Source: Xylocopilactobacillus apicola (lineage in GTDB: Bacteria; Bacillota; Bacilli; Lactobacillales; Lactobacillaceae). From it: DNA of 64,000 nucleotides. The notes below the pieces were generated by a model that had not been told where the DNA came from, made no database searches, and saw only the letters and a program-made list of their open reading frames with translations. Location: assembly GCF_033095985.1 (NCBI RefSeq), contig NZ_AP026802.1:558001-622000 (forward strand), read 5' to 3'. Within the stretch, counting starts at the first letter, position 1. Every line of letters starts with the position of its first letter. The position numbers were made by a program, and so were the translations under genes. This document shows, piece after piece, positions 36,237-45,470 of the stretch.

Positions 36237-38270
36237 ATGAGTGAAAACACAATATTTGCGCCAGTTTCTGTTTTGCCGCGAGTGGGTGAGAAAAAGGTCG
36301 AAGCACTGAATGGTCTGGGGATCAAGAAGGTGATCGACCTTCTTTATTATTTTCCTTATCGCTACGAAGATCTTTCAAAGCAAAATATTGAAAATTTAGT
36401 CGACGGAGATAAAGCAGTTTTGCAAGGCCAAGTAGTGACCAGTCCGGTGTTAAGTCGCTTTGGTGGCAAGCGAAATTCCTTACGGTTTAAGCTAGACGTT
36501 GAAAATTTAATCATTAACGTGGTGTTTTTCAATCAACCTTATTTAAGAGATAAAATTTTAATTGGTCAAGAAATTGCAATTTATGGCAAGTGGGAACAAA
36601 GCAATCTTAGTCTTGTTGGCAGTAAAATTATCGATCAAGCTAAAACCGGTCAGTTAGAGCCCATTTATTCGACGACGGCGAGTATTAAACAGTGGTCGTT
36701 AAGAAAATTGATTAAGGATACTTTCACAAATTATCAAAAAGATTTAGTCAACATTGTGCCAGAGGAGATCCGTTTACCGCTTCATTTGATGTCAGAAGCC
36801 GAAATGCTTAAAAAGATTCATTTTCCTGTCAATTATGAAGAAGCTCAAGTAGCTCGAAAGTCAGCAGTTTTTGAAGAGTTTTTTTTGTATTTAAGCCGTT
36901 TGCGATGGCTTAATAAAGATGAGGATCAAGAAGGGGTTGAAGTTAATTACGACCTGAATAAACTTAAGAAGTTTATTGAAACCCTGCCTTTTGAATTGAC
37001 AGATTCACAGAAAAAAGCGGTTAACGAAATTTGTTATGATATTAAAAGCCCACTAGCGATGAATCGTTTGCTTCAAGGTGACGTTGGTTCTGGGAAGACG
37101 ATTGTTGCAGCACTTGGGATTTATGCAGCAGCGACGGCTAAGATGCAAAGTGCTTTGATGGTTCCGACCGAAGTTTTGGCAGCACAGCACTATGATAATT
37201 TAAAATCGCTCTTTAAGGATACAAGTCTTGAAATTGCACTTTTGACGAGCGCTACCCCTAAAGCTCAGCGTAAAAATATTCTGGAGCGCTTAAAAACGGG
37301 TGTAATTGATTTAGTGATTGGGACTCATGCGTTAATTCAGCCAGACGTCGAGTTTAAGAATTTGTCGCTGGTTATTATCGATGAGCAGCATCGCTTCGGA
37401 GTTAATCAGCGTCGAGCCCTGAGAGTTAAAGGATTGATGCCCAATATTTTATCGATGACGGCAACGCCAATTCCTAGGACGCTGGCGATTACTATCTATG
37501 GAAGCATCAAGATCTCGACGATTAAAGAAATGCCCCGTGGTCGCCTGCCGATCAAAACGCTTTGGGTTAAAAGTCCCGATGATCCTTTAATTGATCGAGC
37601 AGTTCAATACGAACTAAAAAATGATCACCAAGTTTATGTGGTGACGCCGCTGGTGGCTGAATCGGAAAAAATTGATTTACGTAATGCTGAAGAAATTTAC
37701 GATCAATACGTCAAAAAATATCCTGAAGTTGAAGTTGCTCTTTTGCATGGAAAGATGAAAGCAGAAGCCAAGGAACAGATTTTAACCGATTTTGCGGCTC
37801 AAAAAAGCCGGATTTTGATTTCAACAACGGTAATTGAAGTGGGGGTTGACGTTAAAGCTGCAACTTTGATGATCATTTATGATGCGAATCGTTTTGGTTT
37901 ATCACAGCTTCATCAGTTGCGTGGGCGTGTAGGTAGAAGCTCATTGCAGTCTTACTGCGTTTTAGTTGGTAATCCGACTAATGATATTGCCAAAAAGCGC
38001 TTAGAGTTGATGGTCAAATCAAATGATGGCTTTGTGTTGGCTGAAAACGATTTAAAACTGCGCGGCGCAGGAGAAGTTTTTGGCAGTCGTCAATCAGGTG
38101 AGATTAATTTTAAAGTTGGCGATCCTTTAGAAGACCAAAAGGCGCTCCAATTAGCGCGTTCAGCGGTTGATCAAGTTTTTAAAAGCGATCCATTGCTTGA
38201 AAATGAAGCAAATGGAAATTTGCACCAGTTTCTAATTGAAACAAAAGATTATGACGAGACTATTGACTAA
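36237..38270 (+). CDS. recG: ATP-dependent DNA helicase RecG
   Basis: 677 residues from the ATG at 36237, one base after the fakA stop; an in-frame TTG 9 nt earlier is less likely. RecG remodels stalled forks and branched DNA. The N-terminal wedge/OB domain (about 1-160) precedes two helicase lobes: LLQGDVGSGKTIVA (motif I), IIDEQHRFGV (motif II), SMTATPIPRTLAIT (III), then ISTTVIEVGVDV and QLRGRVGRS (V, VI). The fakA-recG-plsX order is conserved. Confidence 0.97.
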   Translation: MSENTIFAPVSVLPRVGEKKVEALNGLGIKKVIDLLYYFPYRYEDLSKQNIENLVDGDKAVLQGQVVTSPVLSRFGGKRNSLRFKLDVENLIINVVFFNQPYLRDKILIGQEIAIYGKWEQSNLSLVGSKIIDQAKTGQLEPIYSTTASIKQWSLRKLIKDTFTNYQKDLVNIVPEEIRLPLHLMSEAEMLKKIHFPVNYEEAQVARKSAVFEEFFLYLSRLRWLNKDEDQEGVEVNYDLNKLKKFIETLPFELTDSQKKAVNEICYDIKSPLAMNRLLQGDVGSGKTIVAALGIYAAATAKMQSALMVPTEVLAAQHYDNLKSLFKDTSLEIALLTSATPKAQRKNILERLKTGVIDLVIGTHALIQPDVEFKNLSLVIIDEQHRFGVNQRRALRVKGLMPNILSMTATPIPRTLAITIYGSIKISTIKEMPRGRLPIKTLWVKSPDDPLIDRAVQYELKNDHQVYVVTPLVAESEKIDLRNAEEIYDQYVKKYPEVEVALLHGKMKAEAKEQILTDFAAQKSRILISTTVIEVGVDVKAATLMIIYDANRFGLSQLHQLRGRVGRSSLQSYCVLVGNPTNDIAKKRLELMVKSNDGFVLAENDLKLRGAGEVFGSRQSGEINFKVGDPLEDQKALQLARSAVDQVFKSDPLLENEANGNLHQFLIETKDYDETID

Positions 38271-38307
38271 AGTATTATGTCGATAAAATTGAAATAGGAG
38301 GAAACAT

Positions 38308-39294
38308 ATGAAGATAGCGATCGATGCCATGGGCGGAGATGATGCTCCAGTAGCAATTGTTGAAGGGGTCAAGAAGTTTTTAAGTGAAGATCATGAAACG
38401 AAGATTAGACTGTTTGGTCCTAGTGAAGCATTGGCCAAGCTTATTGAGACGTCTGAGCAATTGGAAATTATCAATACTACGCAAGTTGTTGAGGGTAATG
38501 ACGAACCAGTAGCGGCAATTAGAAAAAAGAAGGATTCTTCGTTAGTTAGAGCAGCTCAAGATGTTAAAGACAAACAGTCTGATGGCTTTTTGTCATGTGG
38601 AAATACTGGTGCGGTGCTGGCTGCAGGAATTTTTGTTATTGGAAGAATTAAAAATGTTGAGCGCCCAGCTTTAATGCCAACTCTTCCGACCAAGGTCAAA
38701 GGCGTTTATTATAATATGCTTGACGTCGGAGCAAATGCTGAATCTAAGGCAAAATATTTAGTTCAGTTTGCCCAGATGGGCTCAATTTATGCGGAGGATC
38801 TCAGAGGAGTTAAGAATCCAGTTGTGAAATTATTAAATATTGGTTCTGAGGAACATAAAGGTGACGAATTGCACCAAACTGTCCATCAAGAGCTAAGTCA
38901 ATTGCCAGAAATCAATTTTCAGGGTAATATTGAACCTAACGAGATAATGGCAGCCAAAGCTGACGTGATTGTAACTGATGGATTCACGGGAAATGCGGTT
39001 TTAAAGACGATGGAAGGCACAATGAAAACTGTTTTGCATCTGTTAAAAGATTCACTAATGACTGGTAATATCACCACGAAATTGGGAGCCTTGCTCGTAA
39101 AAAATGATCTAGGTAATCTAGCTAGTCAGTTCGATAATTCGCGTTTTGGCGGCGCGGTTTTGTTAGGCGTGAATGCACCGGTGATTAAAGGTCACGGAAA
39201 TTCTCAAGCTCAGACGGTGTATTATGCAATTAAGCAAGTAAAAGAAATGATTAGCGAGCAAACTGTCACAAAATTTCGCAATTTGTATCAATAA
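38308..39294 (+). CDS. plsX: Phosphate acyltransferase PlsX
   Basis: 328 residues. It converts acyl-ACP to acyl-phosphate (and back), the acyl donor for PlsY; with FakA it links exogenous fatty acids to phospholipid and ACP. Family blocks: AIDAMGGDDAP at the start, FLSCGNTGAVLAAG, DVGANAESKAKYL and DVIVTDGFTGNAVLKTMEG. AGGAGG precedes the ATG. fapR and fabD/fabG, which often flank it in bacilli, are not here. Confidence 0.97.
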   Translation: MKIAIDAMGGDDAPVAIVEGVKKFLSEDHETKIRLFGPSEALAKLIETSEQLEIINTTQVVEGNDEPVAAIRKKKDSSLVRAAQDVKDKQSDGFLSCGNTGAVLAAGIFVIGRIKNVERPALMPTLPTKVKGVYYNMLDVGANAESKAKYLVQFAQMGSIYAEDLRGVKNPVVKLLNIGSEEHKGDELHQTVHQELSQLPEINFQGNIEPNEIMAAKADVIVTDGFTGNAVLKTMEGTMKTVLHLLKDSLMTGNITTKLGALLVKNDLGNLASQFDNSRFGGAVLLGVNAPVIKGHGNSQAQTVYYAIKQVKEMISEQTVTKFRNLYQ

Positions 39295-39309
39295 AAGAGG
39301 AGACATAAC

Positions 39310-39549
39310 ATGAGTGATGAAGAAATTTTTGAAAAAATAAAAAAAGTCATTGTCGAACAATTTGAAGTTGAGCCAGCTAAAGTCACCCCCGAGTTAAATT
39401 TCAAAAATGATTTGGATGCTGATTCAATTTCTCTCTTGGAATTTTCGTTAGAATTAGAGAGCGAATTTGGTAAAGAGATCTCAGATGATGATGCAGCAAA
39501 GATTTTAACAGTACAAGATGCGGTCAACTTTATCAAAGCGCAAAACTAA
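39310..39549 (+). CDS. acpP: Acyl carrier protein
   Basis: 79 residues, small and acidic. The phosphopantetheine-attachment Ser is in DADSISLLEFS; the canonical DSL is DSI here, so it is a variant but functional-looking site. It lies 15 nt after plsX with its own AGGAG, so the two form a unit that would take acyl groups from PlsX. The remaining fatty-acid synthesis genes are elsewhere; this could be one of two ACPs. Confidence 0.93.
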   Translation: MSDEEIFEKIKKVIVEQFEVEPAKVTPELNFKNDLDADSISLLEFSLELESEFGKEISDDDAAKILTVQDAVNFIKAQN

Positions 39550-39597
39550 GCCCAAGGATCATTTTTTGAGAAATAATTCATTTGTGAGGGCTTTTTT
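39548..39597 (+). terminator. Terminator after acpP
   Basis: AAGCCC (overlapping the acpP stop) pairs with GGGCTT at 39588-39593, followed by T; a long AT-rich loop lies between. It is moderately convincing because of the large loop. Confidence 0.55.
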
Positions 39598-39627
39598 AAT
39601 TATATCAATTGGTTTGGAGGAAATGTT

Positions 39628-40632
39628 TTGGAGACGGAAAAAGACAACACGCTTTTAGAGATTGATCATTTACACACCTCTTTTAAAATTGGGGGAAAGT
39701 ACTATGATGCAGTTGATGATTGTTCGATGAAACTGCATAAAAACGAGATCTATGCTTTAGTTGGCGAATCTGGTTGTGGGAAGTCAACTTTGGCAACCAG
39801 TATTATTGGCTTGTTAGATCCCAAAAATTCACGAATTGAGGGTTCGATTAAATATCGTGGGCGTGAATTGGTCGGTTTGACTCCCGATGAGTACGATAAC
39901 ATTAGGGGAGAAGATATTGGGATGATTTTTCAAGATCCGTTGTCAGCATTAAATCCGCTGATGCGTGTTGGAGATCAAATTACTGAAGCTCTTTTGTACC
40001 ATACCAAATTGAGTGAAAATGAGCGACAGGCAAAAGCACTAGAACTTTTAAAACGAGTTGGTATTCCTGATCCTGAAGGAACATTTCGCCGTTATCCACA
40101 TGAACTTTCTGGTGGAATGAGACAAAGAATTATTATTTCTATTGCAGTTGCTTGCAGTCCAGAGATTATTATTGCTGATGAGCCCACGACGGCCCTTGAT
40201 GTTACGATCCAAGCTCAGATTATTGATTTGTTAAAAGATATCCAGAAGGAAAAAGAATCTGGCATTCTTTTGATTACACATGATTTGGGAGTTGTAGCTG
40301 AAACAGCTGATCGAGTTGGAGTAATGTACGCAGGACAAATTGTAGAGACTGGTAGTGTCTATGATATTTTTGAAGACCCAAAACATCCTTATACACGTTC
40401 GCTTTTGAATTCAATTCCGCAATCCGATTCTTTAGGTGACCGGTTGCACGTAATTCAAGGAAGCGTTCCGCCATTACCTGAAATGAATGAACACGGCTGT
40501 CGTTTTTCGCCGCGGATTCCGTGGATTCCTGAAGATGCTCATGAAGAAAAACCAACCTATCATGAGGTGGGCGAGGGACATCAGGTTTTGTGTACGTGTT
40601 ACGAAACATTTCATTTTCAAGATGAGAAGTAG
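39628..40632 (+). CDS. oppD: Oligopeptide ABC transporter ATP-binding protein OppD
   Basis: 334 residues from a TTG with GGAGG 7 nt upstream (an out-of-frame ATG lies at 39623). One of two ATPases driving peptide import. Walker A GESGCGKS, Q-loop IFQDPLSALNPLMRVGDQ, signature LSGGMRQR, Walker B IIIADEPTTALD and the H-loop (THDLG) are all present. The C-terminal OppD/F extension carries Cys residues (HGCRFSPR, VLCTCYE) that could bind an iron-sulfur cluster, as in the family. It starts the opp operon D-F-B-C-A. Confidence 0.96.
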   Translation: METEKDNTLLEIDHLHTSFKIGGKYYDAVDDCSMKLHKNEIYALVGESGCGKSTLATSIIGLLDPKNSRIEGSIKYRGRELVGLTPDEYDNIRGEDIGMIFQDPLSALNPLMRVGDQITEALLYHTKLSENERQAKALELLKRVGIPDPEGTFRRYPHELSGGMRQRIIISIAVACSPEIIIADEPTTALDVTIQAQIIDLLKDIQKEKESGILLITHDLGVVAETADRVGVMYAGQIVETGSVYDIFEDPKHPYTRSLLNSIPQSDSLGDRLHVIQGSVPPLPEMNEHGCRFSPRIPWIPEDAHEEKPTYHEVGEGHQVLCTCYETFHFQDEK

Positions 40633-40641
40633 GTAGGTACA

Positions 40642-41595
40642 ATGAGTTTAATTCAAATTAAAAATTTAAAAGTTTGGTATCCAATTCGAGGTGGTTTTTT
40701 TAACACGATTAAAGGCTACGTCAAAGCCGTCGATGATGTTTCTTTAGAAATTGAAGAAGGTGAGACATATGGCTTAATTGGTGAATCGGGATCGGGAAAA
40801 AGTACTATTGGCAAATCGATTGTCGGAATTGAGCGAGTATCTAAAGGTTCAATTATCTACAAAGATGAGGACATTACTAAGGCGTCAAATCGACGAGAGC
40901 TTGAGTATAACCGCGATGTTCAGATGATTTTTCAGGATTCACTTTCGAGTTTGAATCCAAGAAAGAGAATCATTGATATTATTGCTGAACCGATCCGCAA
41001 TTTTGAACATCCTTCCAAAACCGAAGAAAAACAACGGGTAAAAGAATTGTTGGATATTGTTGGGATGCCTTCGGGTTCACTTTATAAATATCCTTTTGAA
41101 TTTAGTGGTGGTCAGCGTCAGAGAATTGGGATTGCGCGGGCAGTCGCGACGCATCCGAAAGTTATTGTGGCCGATGAACCAGTATCAGCATTGGACCTTT
41201 CTGTTCAGGCACAGGTTTTAAATTACATGCAAGATATTCAAAAGGAATTTAATATTTCCTATCTTTTGATTTCGCACGATTTAGGGGTCGTTCGTCATAT
41301 GTGTAAGAACTTGGCTATTATGACGCGCGGCCGTTTTGTGGAAGTTGGAACCAGGGAAGATATTTACAATAATCCACAGCATATTTACACCAAACGATTG
41401 TTAGCCGCGATTCCGGACATTAATCCGAGAAATCGGGAAGCAGATTTAAATGATCGTCTGGCAGTCGAAAAGGAATACGATGAAAATGAGAAATTTTGGT
41501 ACGATGAAGATCATCGGGTTCTAGATTTAAAACAAATTTCCAAGACCCATTATGCGGCAATTCCAGCTCAAGCTTCTATAGAAGGGGGAGAATAA
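40642..41595 (+). CDS. oppF: Oligopeptide ABC transporter ATP-binding protein OppF
   Basis: 317 residues. Second ATPase of the Opp system, forming a heterodimer with OppD. Walker A GESGSGKS, Q-loop IFQDSLSSLNPRKR, signature FSGGQRQRIGIARA, Walker B VIVADEPVSALD, H-loop SHDLG. Starts 9 nt after oppD with a GTAGGTAG ribosome site. Confidence 0.96.
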   Translation: MSLIQIKNLKVWYPIRGGFFNTIKGYVKAVDDVSLEIEEGETYGLIGESGSGKSTIGKSIVGIERVSKGSIIYKDEDITKASNRRELEYNRDVQMIFQDSLSSLNPRKRIIDIIAEPIRNFEHPSKTEEKQRVKELLDIVGMPSGSLYKYPFEFSGGQRQRIGIARAVATHPKVIVADEPVSALDLSVQAQVLNYMQDIQKEFNISYLLISHDLGVVRHMCKNLAIMTRGRFVEVGTREDIYNNPQHIYTKRLLAAIPDINPRNREADLNDRLAVEKEYDENEKFWYDEDHRVLDLKQISKTHYAAIPAQASIEGGE

Positions 41596-41598
41596 AAG

Positions 41599-42558
41599 AT
41601 GTGGAAAACAATTTTAAGGCGGGTACTCTTAATGATCCCGCAGATCATCATTTTAAGTCTGCTGGTCTTCTTTTTAGCAAAATTGATGCCTGGGGATCCG
41701 TTTAGTGGCAAAATTACGCCTCACACTGATCCGCAGACTATTGAAAAATTAAAACAGCAGTTAGGACTTTATGATCCGCCGTTGGTTCAATATGGCCATT
41801 GGGTTCAAAATATCTTCAAAGGTGATTTTGGTCAAAGTTATACTTATGATCGGCCAGTGATTGGTTTAATTGGGGAACGAGCTGCCAATACCCTTTGGTT
41901 AAGTCTTTTAACGACGATCATGACATATGCAGTTGCAATTCCTTTAGGACTTTTTGCAGGTAAACATGAAGGTAAATGGCAAGATCGCCTTGTTGCTTTC
42001 TATAATTTTATTACAAGAGCAGTCCCTCCATTTGCAGTTTACCTAATTTTGTTGATTTTATTTTCATTTATTTTAAAAATTTTTCCATCAACCGGAACTG
42101 TGTCTGCGACGGCACATGGTTTTTGGCAAGTATTGTGGTCACGAATATATCACATGTTGTTGCCAGCGATCGCAATGACTCTAACGGGTACGACCGGAAT
42201 TGTTCAGTATCTTCGCTCGGGAATTATCGATAATACGCAGGAAGATTATGTGCGGACAGCTAGAGCAAAAGGGGTGCCGGAAAAAGTAATTTTCAGAAAA
42301 CATATTCTGCGTAATTCATTCTTGCCAATTGCCTCTTCAATTGGTCTGACTATTACGGGACTTTTGGGCGGAGCAATTGTTGCTGAAGGAATTTTCTCTT
42401 ATCCAGGAATGGGACAGTTGTTTTTGCAGTCAGTGACTAGTCGGGATTATTCAGTGATGATTACTTTAACTCTGTTATTTGGAACGCTAACTCTGATTGG
42501 GAATCTGTTATCAGATATTATCATGAGTATTGTTGATCCAAGAATTCGGATTCAGTAG
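41599..42558 (+). CDS. oppB: Oligopeptide ABC transporter permease OppB
   Basis: 319 residues, about six transmembrane helices. The N-terminal helix and GDPF segment are typical, and the EAA loop reads TARAKGVPEKVIFRKHILRNSFLP, contacting the ATPases. GGGGGAG precedes the ATG, 3 nt after oppF. Confidence 0.95.
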   Translation: MWKTILRRVLLMIPQIIILSLLVFFLAKLMPGDPFSGKITPHTDPQTIEKLKQQLGLYDPPLVQYGHWVQNIFKGDFGQSYTYDRPVIGLIGERAANTLWLSLLTTIMTYAVAIPLGLFAGKHEGKWQDRLVAFYNFITRAVPPFAVYLILLILFSFILKIFPSTGTVSATAHGFWQVLWSRIYHMLLPAIAMTLTGTTGIVQYLRSGIIDNTQEDYVRTARAKGVPEKVIFRKHILRNSFLPIASSIGLTITGLLGGAIVAEGIFSYPGMGQLFLQSVTSRDYSVMITLTLLFGTLTLIGNLLSDIIMSIVDPRIRIQ

Positions 42559-42563
42559 GTGAG

Positions 42564-43481
42564 ATGATGGAAGAAATAGATAAGACGACAGAAAATACGT
42601 TAAATGAAAATCAAGAAGTAACTCCTTCGACATTAAAGGTCATTTACCATGAGCTAATTCACGATAAATGGGCAATGGTTTCACTTTTTGTGATTTGTTT
42701 TATAGTTTTGTTCTCAATTATTGGAAGTTTCTTTATCAATAAAAACAAACTTCTAACAGTTGACATCTTTAATAATTGGTTAAAGCCTGGACAAAACGGG
42801 CATCTTTTGGGGACTGATAATTCTGGTTACGACCTCTTTGGTTATTTGATCATGGGTGCTAGAAATTCTATCTTGATGGGGGTTGCTCTGGCAATTATCA
42901 TCGAATTTTTTGGGATTTTTATTGGGTTAGTTAGTGCATATTTTGGCGGCTGGTTTGATTTAATCATGATGCGGATTGTAGACTTCTTTATGATTTTGCC
43001 AGGAACGATCACGGTTATCTCTATAGTTTCAATTTGGAAACACTATACGCCTGTCAACTTAGTTCTGTTGATGGCGGCAATTTCTTGGATGAGTACAGCT
43101 CGTTTGATGAGATCTCTTGCTTTATCTCAAAGAGATCGAGATTATGTTATGGCTTCAAAAACTTCGGGGACCGGGAATTTTACTATTATTTTTCGTGAGA
43201 TTTTACCGAATATTGCAACGTACATTATCACAGATTTTACACTGACAGTTGCGGGGATGATTGGATTTGAAGTTACTTTAAGTTATTTAGGATTTGGGTT
43301 GCCAGATAATGTGCCGAGTCTTGGAACGCTGATTGGTTATGCTAGTGACACTAACTTCATGTTGAACTATCCGTGGGGCTGGTTCCCAGCGTTAGTAACT
43401 TTAATTATTTTAACCGTTAGTATTAACTTTTTTGGACAGGCTTTAAGAAGAGCTGCTGATGCGAGACAGCGCCGTGGATAA
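42564..43481 (+). CDS. oppC: Oligopeptide ABC transporter permease OppC
   Basis: 305 residues, six transmembrane helices after a polar N-terminal tail of about 35 residues. HLLGTDNSGYDLF is the OppC/DppC hallmark; the EAA loop reads ASKTSGTGNFTIIFREILPN. It lies 5 nt after oppB. A promoter for oppA follows. Confidence 0.95.
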   Translation: MMEEIDKTTENTLNENQEVTPSTLKVIYHELIHDKWAMVSLFVICFIVLFSIIGSFFINKNKLLTVDIFNNWLKPGQNGHLLGTDNSGYDLFGYLIMGARNSILMGVALAIIIEFFGIFIGLVSAYFGGWFDLIMMRIVDFFMILPGTITVISIVSIWKHYTPVNLVLLMAAISWMSTARLMRSLALSQRDRDYVMASKTSGTGNFTIIFREILPNIATYIITDFTLTVAGMIGFEVTLSYLGFGLPDNVPSLGTLIGYASDTNFMLNYPWGWFPALVTLIILTVSINFFGQALRRAADARQRRG

Positions 43482-43493
43482 GGAAAAAAGCGT

Positions 43494-43522
43494 TTGTAAT
43501 TTGATCTAATAACTGTTATAGT
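43494..43522 (+). promoter_or_regulatory. Internal promoter for oppA
   Basis: TTGTAA (43494-43499), 17 bp and TATAGT (43517-43522) stand 35 nt before the oppA ATG. Extra transcription of the binding-protein gene over the rest of the operon is expected for ABC importers. Confidence 0.6.
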
Positions 43523-43557
43523 ACGGGTATCTTTAAATTTTGTTGGGAGATGAATTG

Positions 43558-45363
43558 ATGAAAAAGTTTAAGAAAATTATGGCGACAGGGGTAACTCTGC
43601 TAGCGGCAAGTATGTTAGTTGCTTGTGGATCAAGCAATTCAAGCAGCTCTTCAAGTTCTAGTAGTAAGAGTAGTAGTGGGAGTGCAAAAACTACTAAGGT
43701 GGATTTCAAGTCGAAGACTAAAACCGGTAATTCGACTGGTGGCACATTGAATGTGGCAACAGTTTCGGCAACGCCATTTACAGCAGTTTGGTTGCCAGAG
43801 CTTCAAAGCAGTGCTGTTGATTCAGAGGTTGTCCAGAACTGGGCCTCAGAATACATGATCAAGACTGATGAGAATTTCAATTTTGTTGATGGTGGTGCAG
43901 TTGATCTGAAGTTAGACAACAAGGCAAAGACAGCGACAATGAAGATCAATCCAAAGGTTAAATGGTCTGACGGTCAGAAGATGGTTGCTAAGGATTTGGA
44001 ATATCCTTATGAAATCTTAGCTAGTAAAGATACAGCATCTGAACGTTACAACGAGCAGTTTGAAAACATCGAAGGAATGAAAGAATTCCACGAAGGAACA
44101 GCCAAGACTATTTCGGGGATTACTTATCCTAACGGTGAAGATGGTGATAGCATTGTGATCCACTTCAAGGAAATGAAAGTCGGAATGGATGTTTCCGGTA
44201 ATGGTTGGTTCTGGGAAAATGCAGAGCCATATCATTACTTAAAAGACGTTGAGCTTAAAGATTTAAAAGCTTCAAAGAAGTGTAATACTGATCCAGTCTT
44301 CTTTGGTCCATACAAGATTAAACACGTAGTTAGTGGACAATCAGTTACTTTTGAACCAAACGAATACTATTATCAAGGTAAACCTCGTTTGAAGAGTTTG
44401 ACCGTAACAGTAGTTAGTCCTGCAACGCAAGAGCAACAAATCAAAGCTCATAAATACGATTTGATTAAGGTTAGAGCAAGTATTTGGGATAACGTTAAGA
44501 AAACTAGTGGTTATGACTTCTTAGGAGTTAAACCAATGCAGTATTCTTATCTTGGATTTAAGGTCGGCAAGTTCGATAAAGATACCGGTAAGAACGTTCA
44601 AGATCCAAATGCTAAGATGGGTAACGAGAAGCTGCGTCAAGCAATTGGTTATGCGATGAATGTTGATCAAGTTGTTGATAAATTTGGTCATGGGGTTGGT
44701 TATCGTGACACAACTTTGATTCCAGAATCATTCCCTGAATATCATGATAAAGATGCTAAAGGCTATCCATATCAAGCAGATAAGGCTAAGAAATTATTGG
44801 ATGAAGCTGGTTACAAGATGGGTAAAGATGGTTACCGGACAGATCCTGATGGCAAACCATTTACGATTACTTTGATGTCAATGTCAAGTGATAACGATCA
44901 ACAAACGATTGTTAATAATTACATCCAAAAATGGAAAGACGTCGGCTTAAAAGTTCAATTGCTTAATGGAAAATTAACTGATTTTAACTCCTTCTATGAC
45001 AATTTAAAGAAAGATGTTAAGGGTGTTGATATGTTCATGGCCGCTTGGGGACTTGCATCAGAACCAAGTCGTGCAGCTAACATGTGGGCTGAAGGAAATC
45101 CTTCTAACTATGCACGTTTCAATAGTTCTAAGAACAACGAGTTAATTAAAGATATTCAATCTCAAAAGGCGGTTAATGATCACAAGTACTTTGTTGATTC
45201 ATTGATCAAATGGCAGGATAATATGAATAAAGAAGCTTATGTTATTCCAACGAATCGCTCATATATCATTACTGCAGCTAGTGACAAAGTTGAAAACTAC
45301 GCGGTTGCACCGCTTGGTTGGATGCAAACTAATCAGTACTACAAGATTGGAATTAAGAAATAA
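43558..45363 (+). CDS. oppA: Oligopeptide-binding lipoprotein OppA
   Basis: 601 residues from the ATG at 43558; GGGAG lies about 9 nt upstream. A lipoprotein signal with lipobox LVAC (in SMLVACGSS) is followed by a serine-rich linker of about 25 residues and a family 5 solute-binding domain. It captures peptides outside the cell and passes them to OppBC. Typical blocks: KWSDGQKMVAKDLEYPYE, FEPNEYYYQGKPRL, EKLRQAIGYAMNVDQV. Lactic bacteria depend on this for amino acids; PepF cuts the imported peptides. Confidence 0.95.
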   Translation: MKKFKKIMATGVTLLAASMLVACGSSNSSSSSSSSSKSSSGSAKTTKVDFKSKTKTGNSTGGTLNVATVSATPFTAVWLPELQSSAVDSEVVQNWASEYMIKTDENFNFVDGGAVDLKLDNKAKTATMKINPKVKWSDGQKMVAKDLEYPYEILASKDTASERYNEQFENIEGMKEFHEGTAKTISGITYPNGEDGDSIVIHFKEMKVGMDVSGNGWFWENAEPYHYLKDVELKDLKASKKCNTDPVFFGPYKIKHVVSGQSVTFEPNEYYYQGKPRLKSLTVTVVSPATQEQQIKAHKYDLIKVRASIWDNVKKTSGYDFLGVKPMQYSYLGFKVGKFDKDTGKNVQDPNAKMGNEKLRQAIGYAMNVDQVVDKFGHGVGYRDTTLIPESFPEYHDKDAKGYPYQADKAKKLLDEAGYKMGKDGYRTDPDGKPFTITLMSMSSDNDQQTIVNNYIQKWKDVGLKVQLLNGKLTDFNSFYDNLKKDVKGVDMFMAAWGLASEPSRAANMWAEGNPSNYARFNSSKNNELIKDIQSQKAVNDHKYFVDSLIKWQDNMNKEAYVIPTNRSYIITAASDKVENYAVAPLGWMQTNQYYKIGIKK

Positions 45364-45374
45364 TTTTTCAAGAG

Positions 45375-45404
45375 AAGATCAGGATTAAATACCTGGTCTT
45401 TTTT
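45375..45404 (+). terminator. Terminator after oppA
   Basis: AAGATCAGG pairs with CCTGGTCTT (one G-U) around an 8-nt loop and runs into six T. Confidence 0.85.
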
Positions 45405-45457
45405 GCTGCATCAAAAATATAAGAAATTTAGTGCTTCATTAAACTATTTAATTCTTG

Positions 45458-45463
45458 TATAAT
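45458..45463 (+). promoter_or_regulatory. -10 box of a probable leaderless rnc transcript
   Basis: TGTATAAT ends 7 nt before the rnc ATG, so the expected transcription start falls at or next to the A of the ATG. No Shine-Dalgarno precedes the start codon. A weak TTCATT lies 17 bp upstream. Confidence 0.55.
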
Positions 45464-45470
45464 CAACTCT

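Noticed and set aside
43533-43745. Minus-strand frame rich in Leu opposite the start of oppA
   Set aside because: It arises from the serine-rich linker codons of the OppA lipoprotein.
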